A DNA stretch of 54,735 nt from the NCBI GenBank assembly GCA_009773755.1, contig WSZJ01000016.1, positions 1 through 54,735 of the forward strand, read 5' to 3'. This document shows positions 8,140 through 15,678 of this stretch, piece after piece. A program made the translations under genes and the position numbers. Every line of letters starts with the position of its first letter. Positions within the stretch are counted from its first letter, which is position 1. The notes under the pieces are model-generated. The model was given only the letters and a program-made list of their open reading frames with translations, did not search any database and was not told the DNA's origin. The stretch comes from Planctomycetota bacterium. GTDB taxonomy: Bacteria > Planctomycetota > MHYJ01 > WSZJ01.

Positions 8140-9447
8140 ATGAAGTGGGAAGAAATCGCGCCACAGCTGGTCAATGCCCTCTCTCTGGGAGGCATCTACG
8201 CCCTCATCGCCGTCGGCTACACCATGGTCTACGGCATCCTCAAGCTCATCAATTTCGCGCACGGCGAGATCTTCATGAGCGGCGCCTTCGTCGGCGTCAT
8301 TGCCCTCTCGGCCGGGTGGAGCCTGATCCCGTCCATCGCCGCCGCGTGCGCCTTCTGCGCCGTGCTCGGCGTCACGATCGACCGCGTCGCGTACCAGCCG
8401 CTTCGAAGCGCCCCGAAGCTCGCGCCGCTGATCACGGCGCTGGGCATGTCGATCTTCCTCCAGAACGCGGCGATGATGGTCTGGGGAAGCGGCATGCGGC
8501 CCTTTCCCGTGCTGTCGCCGAAGTATCCAATGACGCTGAAGAAAGCGCCGGAGAACTCGAAGGCGCTGATCGATGAAATTGCTTCCCGTCTCGAGAAGGT
8601 GCGGGACGGAAAGTACGACGAGGCGATGACGGGGCTCTTTCTCGGCGAGTATCGCGTCGCGAAGCGGAATCTCGAGGAGGAGCGGGCGCGGGACGCGAAG
8701 TCGGCGGAGCTGGTGTTGCTGGAGAAGCGGCTGGCCGAAGCGCGGGAGAACATTCCGCGGGTGACGGCGGTCACGAGGATTCCGGACGGGCTGCTGGTGG
8801 AATTCCGCAACGGAACGGGAGATGCGCTGAAGACGCTGAGCGACGTTCGGCGGGAGGCGCAGCAGGCGCTGAAGATTCCGCGGACGGCGGTCGAGTGGAA
8901 CAGGATGGAAGTCAGGAAGCACGTGCTGGAGCGCGGCTTCATGGTGGGCGGCGTGGAGGTGCAGTGGAAGCAGCCGCTCATCTGGTTCGTGACGCTCGCG
9001 CTGATGCTTGGGCTGGAGTTCATGATCCGGAAGACGTCGGTCGGGCGGGCGATGCGGGCGGTGGCGCTCGACCAGAACACGGCGGCGCTGATGGGCGTGT
9101 CGGTGAACAACATCATCCGGCTGACGTTTGTGATCGGGTCGGCGCTCGCGGCGGTCGGCGGCGTGCTCTACGCGCTCAAGCTGGGCGGCGGCGTCGTGTT
9201 CACGATGGGGACGCAGGTCGGCGTCATCGCGTTCTCGGCTGCGGTGCTGGGCGGGATCGGGAACATCCGCGGGGCGGCGCTGGGAGGGCTCCTGATCGGA
9301 GTCATCACGAACCTCGCGATCTGGAAGCTGGGCGAATGGGGCGTGGGCGGCGTGTACGGACCCGCCATCGCGTTCCTCGTGCTCATCGCGGTCATCCTCG
9401 TCAGGCCGACCGGCCTGCTCGGGTCCACTTCGGTGGAACGCGCATGA
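8140..9447 (+). CDS. livH: Branched-chain amino-acid ABC transporter permease, LivH type, with large insertion
   Basis: 435 residues from the ATG at 8140 (a TTG at 8116 is also in frame; neither has a good Shine-Dalgarno). The LivH core is clear: QLVNALSLGGIYALIAVGYT, YGILKLINFAHGEIFM, then after the insertion GRAMRAVALDQNTAALMGV, VIGSALAAVGGVLYAL and the EAA-like AFSAAVLGGIGNIRGAALGG. LivH proteins are usually ~300 residues; the excess is a hydrophilic block at residues ~128-262 rich in Lys, Glu and Arg (for example RNLEEERARDAKSAELVLLE), probably partly coiled coil. It falls in the extracytoplasmic loop before the fifth helix or so. LivM carries an insertion at the equivalent place. The stop overlaps the livM start (ATGA). 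Confidence 0.92.
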   Translation: MKWEEIAPQLVNALSLGGIYALIAVGYTMVYGILKLINFAHGEIFMSGAFVGVIALSAGWSLIPSIAAACAFCAVLGVTIDRVAYQPLRSAPKLAPLITALGMSIFLQNAAMMVWGSGMRPFPVLSPKYPMTLKKAPENSKALIDEIASRLEKVRDGKYDEAMTGLFLGEYRVAKRNLEEERARDAKSAELVLLEKRLAEARENIPRVTAVTRIPDGLLVEFRNGTGDALKTLSDVRREAQQALKIPRTAVEWNRMEVRKHVLERGFMVGGVEVQWKQPLIWFVTLALMLGLEFMIRKTSVGRAMRAVALDQNTAALMGVSVNNIIRLTFVIGSALAAVGGVLYALKLGGGVVFTMGTQVGVIAFSAAVLGGIGNIRGAALGGLLIGVITNLAIWKLGEWGVGGVYGPAIAFLVLIAVILVRPTGLLGSTSVERA

Positions 9448-10829
9448 AAATTCCACGCGAATGGGCCCCGCTCCTCGTTCTCCTGGGCCTGACGCTGATA
9501 CTGCCGCTCATTCCGTTTCCGGAAACGGTCCAGAAGCGCCTCGTGTCGGTCGGCGGGATCGTGTTCATCTACATGATCTTCGCGCTCGGCCTGAACGTGG
9601 TCCCCGGCTGGACGGGCCTGCTCGACCTCGGGTACGTCGCGTTCGTGATGATCGGCGCGTACACGGTGGCGATCCTCTACCGGTTGCCCTGGCTCCAGTT
9701 CGAGGGCGCGTGGCTCTTCTGCCTCATCGCCGCCGGGCTGCATTGCGCGATATGGGGCGTGCTCCGCGGCGCGCCGACGCTTCGACTTATCGGCGACTAC
9801 TATGCCATCGTCACGTTCGCGTTCGCGCAGATCCTGCTGATCTTCGTGCAGAACTGCGGGCCGGTGACGAACGCGGCGAAGGGGTACACGGACTTCCCCG
9901 GGATCCGGCTGGCGGGGCATGCGACGGGCGTGGGCGAGCTGCCTCCGGACACCACGGTGGAAATCGCCGAGGGCGGCGGGACGCTGACGTTTCCGCGAGG
10001 GGCCCGCCTGATCTTCCCGCGCGGAGGCGAACACTGGAATCCGTCGCCCGGCGTGCCTCTCGATGTCCCTGCAGATGTGAAAGTCTGGGAGTCGGGCACT
10101 TTCCGCTGGCGGAATCTTCCGCGCGGCGGAAGCGTGACGGTGCGGAGCGCGGGGTATTCGTACAAGGCTCCGGGGAAGCTGATCGAGCCGAACTCGAAGG
10201 CGTTCTACTATTTCCTGCTGATCGTGGTGGTCGTGGCCGTCGCCGCGCTGGCCCGGCTGCACAATTCGCGCGTCGGGCGAGCCTGGCTCGCGATGAAGTC
10301 GGATGAAATCAGCGCGAAGGCCAACGGCATCTCGATCCAGAAGTACCGGATCGTCGCGTTCGCCGTGTCGGGTTTCATCGGCGGAATCGGCGGCGGGCTC
10401 CAGGCGTACCGCGTCGAGATCGTCACGCCGGGCAGTTATGACTTCTGGGTCTCCGTCCTCATCCTCGCCTGCATCGTGCTCGGCGGCCTCGGCTCGATCC
10501 GCGGCGTCATCGTCGGCACCGCGGTCCTCGTGTCCCTCGGCGAACTCCTCCGCGAGGGCATCGAGCTCGGCCCGGGCCTGTCCACGTTCTTCCACAACAA
10601 CCTGCGCTGGCTCGAAAACGTCGCGTGGCAGGCCGCGGGCGATCACGCCATGCTCAAGGTCCCCGACCAGGCCCGCTACCTCGTCTTCGGCGCCATCCTC
10701 GTCCTCGTCATGATCTTCCGCCCCCAGGGGCTGCTCCCGCCGAAGGGCGAATGCGAGCCGCTCACAGAGGACGAGCGCGAGAAGCTCCGCAGCGCCCCGA
10801 CCGCGCTCTTCCGCATGGGGAAACAATGA
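9444..10829 (+). CDS. livM: Branched-chain amino-acid ABC transporter permease, LivM type, with insertion
   Basis: 461 residues; the ATG overlaps the livH stop by 4 nt. The core matches LivM: FIYMIFALGLNVVPGWTGLL, DLGYVAFVMIGAYT, the TLRLIGDYYAIVTFAFAQI segment, then GRAWLAMKSDEISAKANGI, AFAVSGFIGGIGGGLQAYR and VLGGLGSIRGVIVGTAVL. Between residues ~155 and ~250 lies an extra segment of roughly 90 residues that reads as short beta strands with many Gly, Pro and aromatic residues (TVEIAEGGGTLTFPRGARLI). In typical LivM this is a short outer loop after 'GitGIP'. Forms the channel with LivH and is powered by LivG and LivF. The end overlaps livG (ATGA). Confidence 0.92.
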   Translation: MKIPREWAPLLVLLGLTLILPLIPFPETVQKRLVSVGGIVFIYMIFALGLNVVPGWTGLLDLGYVAFVMIGAYTVAILYRLPWLQFEGAWLFCLIAAGLHCAIWGVLRGAPTLRLIGDYYAIVTFAFAQILLIFVQNCGPVTNAAKGYTDFPGIRLAGHATGVGELPPDTTVEIAEGGGTLTFPRGARLIFPRGGEHWNPSPGVPLDVPADVKVWESGTFRWRNLPRGGSVTVRSAGYSYKAPGKLIEPNSKAFYYFLLIVVVVAVAALARLHNSRVGRAWLAMKSDEISAKANGISIQKYRIVAFAVSGFIGGIGGGLQAYRVEIVTPGSYDFWVSVLILACIVLGGLGSIRGVIVGTAVLVSLGELLREGIELGPGLSTFFHNNLRWLENVAWQAAGDHAMLKVPDQARYLVFGAILVLVMIFRPQGLLPPKGECEPLTEDEREKLRSAPTALFRMGKQ

Positions 10830-11752
10830 GCGCGCCCTCAAAATACAGGCCGCTCCTTCACGCCGCTTCCATCGAGGGCCCGACTCCGATTCTGCGGCTG
10901 GAGAGCGTCGCAAAGAACTTCGGCGGCGTGGCGGCGGTGAAGCCGATCGACGGCATTGTTTCGGAAGGAGAAATCACGGCGCTCATCGGCCCCAACGGCG
11001 CGGGCAAGACGACGCTCTTCAACATGATCAGCGGACTGATTCCGCCGACGATGGGAAGAGTGATCTACTACGCGAAGACGGGTCCGGAGAATCTGTCCCG
11101 GCTGGCGCCGCACGCGATCTGCGGGTTGGGGCTGGCGCGGACGTTCCAGAACATCCGGCTGTTCGGGGACCTGCCGGCGCTGGACAACGTGAAGGTCGGC
11201 TGCCACTCGCGGTCGCACACGGGGCTGCTGGGAGCCATGCTGCCGCTGAAATCGTCCAAGGCCGAAGAAGAAGAAATCCTGGCGGCCGCATACCAGTACC
11301 TGGCGTTCGTGGGGATGTCGGACCGGGCTCACGAAACAGCCTCGAGCCTGTCGTACGGCGAGCAGCGGTTGCTGGAGATCGCGCGGGCGCTGGCGAGCCA
11401 GCCGCGGCTGCTCCTGCTGGACGAGCCCGCGGCGGGGATGAACCCGAAAGAGAAGAGCGAGCTGATCGCGCTGATCCGGCGGATCCGGGACACGGGAATC
11501 ACGATTTTCCTGATCGAGCATCACATGAGGCTGGTGATGGAAATCAGCGACCGGATATTGGTGCTGGACCACGGCGAAAAGATCGCGGACGGGGCGCCGG
11601 CCGTGGTGAGGGCGGACCCGAAGGTGATCGAGGCTTACCTGGGGAGTGAAGCGGTGCATGAAGAGACGGCGCGTGCGATGACAGCACTGGCGCCGAAGCG
11701 GGAGGAGAAGGGGTTGGCGGGTGACCTCGACAAGGTGTTGCCGGAAGATTGA
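10826..11752 (+). CDS. livG: Branched-chain amino-acid ABC transporter ATP-binding protein LivG
   Basis: 308 residues; the ATG overlaps the livM stop. Nucleotide-binding motifs: Walker A GPNGAGKTT, Q-loop in LARTFQNIRLF, signature LSYGEQ, Walker B LLLLDEPAAGM, switch His in IEHHM. The family-specific MNPKEKSEL and VLDHGEKIADG stretches identify LivG rather than LivF. It is ~50 residues longer than the usual ~255 because of an N-terminal lead of ~20 residues and a C-terminal tail after EAYLGSE. Hydrolyses ATP on the cytoplasmic face with LivF. Confidence 0.95.
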   Translation: MSAPSKYRPLLHAASIEGPTPILRLESVAKNFGGVAAVKPIDGIVSEGEITALIGPNGAGKTTLFNMISGLIPPTMGRVIYYAKTGPENLSRLAPHAICGLGLARTFQNIRLFGDLPALDNVKVGCHSRSHTGLLGAMLPLKSSKAEEEEILAAAYQYLAFVGMSDRAHETASSLSYGEQRLLEIARALASQPRLLLLDEPAAGMNPKEKSELIALIRRIRDTGITIFLIEHHMRLVMEISDRILVLDHGEKIADGAPAVVRADPKVIEAYLGSEAVHEETARAMTALAPKREEKGLAGDLDKVLPED

Positions 11753-11797
11753 TTCGGGGTGTGACCGCTTCGAAGGAAACGTGAAGTCCGGGTTCGA

Positions 11798-11830
11798 GGG
11801 CAAGGGCAAGGGCAAGGGCAAGGGCAAGGG
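11798..11830 (+). repeat. Hexanucleotide tandem repeat (CAAGGG)5 at the livF ribosome-binding site
   Basis: GGG followed by five perfect CAAGGG units at 11801-11830, ending 9 nt before the livF GTG. Each unit contains AAGGG, which resembles a Shine-Dalgarno, and the last copy is at usable spacing. Slippage in the tract would move no reading frame but would change the number of ribosome docking sites. Confidence 0.85.
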
Positions 11831-11839
11831 AAACAACCT

Positions 11840-12544
11840 GTGCTGAAACTGAACGGAGTGACCGCGGGTTACGGCCACCTCGAAGTCCTCCACGGCATCA
11901 GCCTGGAGGTCGCCGAGGGGGAGATCGTCACGCTCATCGGCGCCAACGGCGCCGGTAAGACGACCACGCTCAACGCGATCTGTTCCCTCGTCCGCGTCCG
12001 CGACGGCTCTATCGAACTCGCCGGCCGCGACATCACGCGCGCCCCGACCAACACCATCGTCCGCGCCGGCGTCGCCCAGGTCCCCGAAGGCCGCAAACTT
12101 TTCGCCGAGCTCACCGTCCACGAAAACCTCGACATGGGCGCCTACCTCCGCAAGGAAAAGGACGGCGTCCTCGCCGACCTGAAAAAAGTCTTCGGGCTCT
12201 TCCCCATCCTCGAAGAACGCCAGTGGCAGACGGCGGGCTCCCTCTCCGGCGGCGAGCAGCAGATGTGCGCGATCGGCCGCGCGCTCATGGCGAAGCCGAA
12301 GCTCCTGCTGCTCGACGAGCCCTCGCTCGGCCTCGCCCCCCTCGTCTGCCGCCAGATTTTCGACGTCATCCGCGAGCTCAACCGCGAAGGAACCACGATT
12401 CTCCTCGTCGAGCAGAACGCCCACGCCGCCCTCCGGCTGGCCCACCGCGCCTACGTCATGGAAACCGGGACCATCAAATTGACCGGGAAGGCGGAAGACC
12501 TGCTCAAGGACGAGAAGGTGAAGAGCGCCTACCTCGGGGAGTGA
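11840..12544 (+). CDS. livF: Branched-chain amino-acid ABC transporter ATP-binding protein LivF
   Basis: 234 residues, the normal LivF length, from a GTG. Walker A GANGAGKTTTLNAI, Q-loop region AQVPEGRKLFAELTVHENL (the LivF signature 'vPEGR.vF..ltV.eNL'), LSGGEQQMCAIGRALM, Walker B LLLLDEPSLGLAP and LLVEQNA are all intact. It is the last gene of the liv operon and is 87 nt from livG rather than overlapping; the gap is filled by the CAAGGG repeat. Nothing abnormal in the protein. Confidence 0.95.
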   Translation: MLKLNGVTAGYGHLEVLHGISLEVAEGEIVTLIGANGAGKTTTLNAICSLVRVRDGSIELAGRDITRAPTNTIVRAGVAQVPEGRKLFAELTVHENLDMGAYLRKEKDGVLADLKKVFGLFPILEERQWQTAGSLSGGEQQMCAIGRALMAKPKLLLLDEPSLGLAPLVCRQIFDVIRELNREGTTILLVEQNAHAALRLAHRAYVMETGTIKLTGKAEDLLKDEKVKSAYLGE

Positions 12545-12696
12545 AGCTTGAAGCGACGTGAACAGTGCCCGGCATGCGTCCAGCGCAGGAAATGGACCCG
12601 TCTCGTCGAGGCCGCAGGAGTGCACAATGCGGCAGATCCAAACGACGGGCTCCGGCGTAAAGTAGGCAAAGGGAACAGGATGGAAAGGAGAGAAAC

Positions 12697-13359
12697 ATGA
12701 AATTGCTTCTCGTGGGACTCGCGCTCGCCGCCACGCTGGCCGTGCTGTCGGCGTGCTCGGGCGAGTCGTCCGGCAAATCGAAGGGAAATGGAACCGCGAC
12801 CGAGGCGAAGCGAGAGCCGGTGGCGGAAAAAGATCCCGTGGAGAAGAAAGGGCCCGTGGCGACGACTGAACCGGTGGCGGAGAAAGATCCCGTAGCGAAA
12901 AATGACCCGGTTCCGAAGAAAGAACCGGTCGCGGAGAAAGAGGGCTCTTCGCCCGCCGCAGCCGCGCTTCCGAAAACCCTCGCCGAATGGAAGGCAAAGC
13001 TGACGAAGGAACAGTACGACGTGCTGCGCTTGAAGGGGACCGAGCGCGCCTTCACCGGGGCCCACTGGAACAATCACGACGCCGGGATTTACCGCTGCGC
13101 CGGATGCGACGAGACCGTCTTCAATTCCACGGACAAGTTCGACTCCGGCACCGGCTGGCCCAGTTTCACCCGGCCCGCGAAGGATGGCGTCATCGCTTCG
13201 GAGGAAGACCAGAGCCACGGAATGGTGCGCTCCGAGGTGCACTGCGCGAGGTGCGGCGGACATATGGGGCATGTATTCACCGACGGGCCGAAGCCGACGG
13301 GGCTGCGGTACTGCATCAACTCGGTGTCGCTGAAGTTCGAGAAGTCGCAGAAAGAGTGA
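12697..13359 (+). CDS. msrB: Lipoprotein peptide-methionine (R)-S-oxide reductase
   Basis: 220 residues with GGAAAGGAG before the ATG. A lipoprotein signal (VLSAC, modified Cys20) anchors it to the envelope. Residues ~38-82 are a low-complexity spacer of repeated EPVAEKDPV-like units. The MsrB domain follows: zinc-binding pairs Cys134/Cys137 (CAGC) and Cys183/Cys186 (CARC), [16 protein letters not shown] and the catalytic Cys206 in RYCINS. It reduces methionine-R-sulfoxide in proteins; extracytoplasmic MsrB implies repair of oxidised envelope proteins. The electron donor is not identified here. It is preceded by ~150 nt with no visible gene. Confidence 0.95.
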   Translation: MKLLLVGLALAATLAVLSACSGESSGKSKGNGTATEAKREPVAEKDPVEKKGPVATTEPVAEKDPVAKNDPVPKKEPVAEKEGSSPAAAALPKTLAEWKAKLTKEQYDVLRLKGTERAFTGAHWNNHDAGIYRCAGCDETVFNSTDKFDSGTGWPSFTRPAKDGVIASEEDQSHGMVRSEVHCARCGGHMGHVFTDGPKPTGLRYCINSVSLKFEKSQKE

Positions 13360-13377
13360 ACTGAAACGCGAATCCGC

Positions 13378-13383
13378 CATAAT
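13378..13383 (+). promoter_or_regulatory. Putative -10 box for leaderless RNase HII-like gene
   Basis: CATAAT, with 8 nt to the ATG at 13392 and no Shine-Dalgarno between. Spacing fits a transcript starting at the ATG. No -35 recognised. Confidence 0.4.
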
Positions 13384-13391
13384 CCCGCCCC

Positions 13392-14342
13392 ATGGCCTGG
13401 GTCGCGGGGATCGACGAGGTCGGCTACGGCCCGATGCTCGGGCCGCTGGTGGTGACGGCGGCGCTTTTTGAAGTGCCGTCGGCAGGCGCGTGCCTCTGGG
13501 ACCTGCTGGCGCCGGCGGTGGCGCGGAAGCCGAGGCGCGGCCGGGTGTGCGTCTGCGACTCGAAGGAATTGCACAAGCCCGGGGATCCTTCGCCACTCGA
13601 GCGGACAGCGGCGGCGTTCTGGAAGGCGCGGGACGGCGCGACCGAGGCGTCGTTTCTCGAATTCGTCGCGGCGCACGCGTTCGGCGCCGATGCGCTCGAC
13701 GGGTACCCGTGGTACCGGCCGCTGCCGCTCGGGCTGCCGTTCGCGAGCGACGCGCGCGAGATTGCGGGGCATGCCGCCTCGGTCCGCAAGGCGCTCGACA
13801 AGGCAAAGGCGCGCTTCGCCGGCATCCGCTCTTCGCTCGCCGACGCCCGCGAATTCAACGCCGGAGTCGAGCTCGCCGGGAACAAGTCCGATTACCTCTT
13901 CGAGATTTCGGGACGCCTGTACCGCTGGCTCTGGCAGACGACGGCCGGCCCGGAGCGGCTCGACGTCTTCGTCGGCAAGCAGGGCGGGCGGGCGTTCTAC
14001 GCGGACAAGCTGCAGGCGCTGTTTCCAGAGGCGTTCGTGATGATCGCGGAGGAGTCTCGGGAAATCAGCACGTACATGATCGAAGGAAAGAAGAAGCGGA
14101 TGCGGATGTCGTTCGTTGCGGACGCGGAGATGAAGCATTTTCCGGTCGCGCTGGCGTCGATTCTCGCGAAGTACACGCGGGAAGGGCTGATGGAAGCGTT
14201 CAACCGGTGGTGGGGAGAGCGGGTGCCGGGGTTGAAGCCGACGGCCGGGTATCACGGGGATGCGGGGAGATTTTTGAGGGAGACGGAGGAGGCGCGGAGG
14301 GAGATGGGGATTGGGGAGGGGATGATGGTGAGGGTGAGGTAA
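13392..14342 (+). CDS. RNase HII-like protein, extended and with an altered active site
   Basis: 316 residues against ~200 for RNase HII. The N-terminus GIDEVGYGPMLGPLVVTAAL corresponds to the RNase HII/HIII motif 'GiDEaGrGplaGP' (Asp8, Glu9), DSKEL at 56-60 to the conserved 'DSK', and PVALASILAKYTRE at 251-264 to the 'aASIlAKvtRd' helix, with Glu246 where the preceding acidic residue is expected. The usual 'vDG' aspartate is not visible: residues 192-200 read VFVGKQGGR. An extra ~80 residues lie between DSK and that point. It may be a diverged nuclease that cuts RNA-DNA hybrids, or an inactive relative. The start has no Shine-Dalgarno and may be leaderless. Confidence 0.7.
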   Translation: MAWVAGIDEVGYGPMLGPLVVTAALFEVPSAGACLWDLLAPAVARKPRRGRVCVCDSKELHKPGDPSPLERTAAAFWKARDGATEASFLEFVAAHAFGADALDGYPWYRPLPLGLPFASDAREIAGHAASVRKALDKAKARFAGIRSSLADAREFNAGVELAGNKSDYLFEISGRLYRWLWQTTAGPERLDVFVGKQGGRAFYADKLQALFPEAFVMIAEESREISTYMIEGKKKRMRMSFVADAEMKHFPVALASILAKYTREGLMEAFNRWWGERVPGLKPTAGYHGDAGRFLRETEEARREMGIGEGMMVRVR

Positions 14343-14350
14343 GAGTCTGT

Positions 14351-14429
14351 TCCTTTCCCTTTCCCTTTCCCTTTCCCGCGCACGCAAATCATCACCCCAC
14401 GCGGGAAAGGGAACGGGAAAGGGAAAGGG
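14351..14429. repeat. Palindrome built of CCCTTT hexamers
   Basis: Arms 14351-14380 and 14400-14429 are complementary at 28 of 30 positions. Each consists of tandem CCCTTT (or AAAGGG) units capped by CGCG; the 19-nt loop is CACGCAAATCATCACCCCA. It separates the RNase HII-like gene from the dipeptidase gene. It may act as a transcript end or be a simple-sequence repeat that became palindromic. Confidence 0.8.
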
Positions 14430-14478
14430 TCACCAGGACCGAGGCGTTCCTTACGCCGTGCGCTCTGAGGAGACGAAG

Positions 14479-15450
14479 ATGAGAACAGCCTGGCTCCGCT
14501 GGCATCACGCCGCCGTCCTCGTCGACGGCCACATGGACACCTTCTACAAGGAACTCGAAGAAGGCCGCAGCTGGTTCTCGCCCCAGCCGAAGTGGCACAT
14601 CGACTTCGCTCGCCTGCGGAAATCCGGCACCGACCTCCAGATCTGCGCCATCTACACCCCGCCGAAATTCGAGGGCGCCGACGCGACCGTCTGGGCCGCG
14701 CGCATGATCAACCGCATCTACGAAGCCGAAAAAACCGCGCCGAAGCAGATCCGCATCATCCGCCGCCGCGCCGACCTCGACCTGCCGCGCGGCGTCACCG
14801 GCCTGCTCATCTCCATCGAGGGCGGCCTCCCGCTCGACGGCAAGCTCGACATGCTCGACTACTTCTACAACACCGGCGTCCGCGCCATGGGCCTCACTCA
14901 CAACCCGCGCAACCTCCTGGCCGACGGAGCCTCCGTCAAACGCGCCCGCGGGCTGACCTCGTTCGGGAAGGCCGTCGTGAAGCGCATGAACGCTCTTCGC
15001 ATGGTCCTCGACGTCGCGCACCTCCACCTCGCCGGCTTTCGCGACGCGATCCGCATCGCCCGCGGCCCGATCGTCACGTCGCACACCGGCCTCTGCCGCT
15101 TCCTCGACCGCCCGCGCAACATCACCGACTGGCAGATGAAGAAAATCGCCGGGACCGGCGGCGTCATCGCGATCGACTACCTCACCGAGCACCTGACAGG
15201 CGGCCCCGAGCCCGCTTCCGTCAAGGACGTCGTCGACAACATCGAGGCGGTCGCGGAATACGTCGGCGTCGAGCACGTCGCGCTGGGAAGCGACTTCGAC
15301 GGGTACAACAGCGTGACGAAAGGGCTGGAGGATGTGACGGGCGTGCCGAATATTACGAAGGAGCTGGTGAGGCGGGGGTGGGGAGAGAGGGATGTGAAGC
15401 GGGTGCTGGGGGGGAACTACATGCGTGTGTTGAAGGCGGTTCTTGCGTGA
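14479..15450 (+). CDS. Membrane dipeptidase-type metallopeptidase (family M19)
   Basis: 323 residues from the ATG at 14479, which has GAGGAG 6 nt upstream (a start at 14458 lacks one). All zinc-site residues of the renal dipeptidase family can be placed: His18 and Asp20 in DGHMD, Glu114 in IEGG, His181 in DVAHLH, His202 in SHTG, and the late aspartate in GSDFDG (residue 272). The family hydrolyses dipeptides, including D-amino-acid ones, in bacteria. No signal peptide, so probably cytoplasmic. It is flanked on both sides by long palindromes and is likely a single-gene transcript. Confidence 0.9.
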   Translation: MRTAWLRWHHAAVLVDGHMDTFYKELEEGRSWFSPQPKWHIDFARLRKSGTDLQICAIYTPPKFEGADATVWAARMINRIYEAEKTAPKQIRIIRRRADLDLPRGVTGLLISIEGGLPLDGKLDMLDYFYNTGVRAMGLTHNPRNLLADGASVKRARGLTSFGKAVVKRMNALRMVLDVAHLHLAGFRDAIRIARGPIVTSHTGLCRFLDRPRNITDWQMKKIAGTGGVIAIDYLTEHLTGGPEPASVKDVVDNIEAVAEYVGVEHVALGSDFDGYNSVTKGLEDVTGVPNITKELVRRGWGERDVKRVLGGNYMRVLKAVLA

Positions 15451-15473
15451 GGCGTGGCGTGACCTGCCACCCC

Positions 15474-15615
15474 GGAAACGGCAACTTCAACTTTCAACTC
15501 TCAAGCAAACGGCAACTTCAAACGAATAACTTCAAGGCTCGATTCCGGGTGGCTTGAAGGTCTCCCTTTGAAGTTGCCGTTTGCTTGAGAGTTGAAAGTT
15601 GAAGTTGCCGTTTCC
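15474..15615. repeat. Perfect 49-nt inverted repeat
   Basis: Arms 15474-15522 and 15567-15615 are exact reverse complements over 49 nt. Each arm contains two AAACGGCAACTTCAA units separated by CTTTCAACTCTCAAGC. The 44-nt loop has its own small stem (TTCAAG/CTTGAA). It lies between two rightward genes. Similar CAACTTCAACTTTCAACT sequence occurs, to my knowledge, as dispersed repeats in other uncultured genomes. A perfect palindrome this long is normally unstable in Escherichia coli, so its survival is notable. Confidence 0.9.
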
Positions 15616-15663
15616 CCTCCTGTGATAGCGTGCCTTCTCACCCGGGGGGGTGCTCCCACCGCA

Positions 15664-15669
15664 TATAAT
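15664..15669 (+). promoter_or_regulatory. Putative -10 box for leaderless membrane/SpeE gene
   Basis: A perfect TATAAT, 9 nt from the ATG at 15679, with only GC-rich sequence and no Shine-Dalgarno between. No clear -35. Confidence 0.5.
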
Positions 15670-15678
15670 CGGCCCCCC

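Noticed and set aside
10838-12997. 719-residue minus-strand ORF across livG, livF and msrB
   Set aside because: Spans three well-defined genes on the other strand and has only shadow composition.
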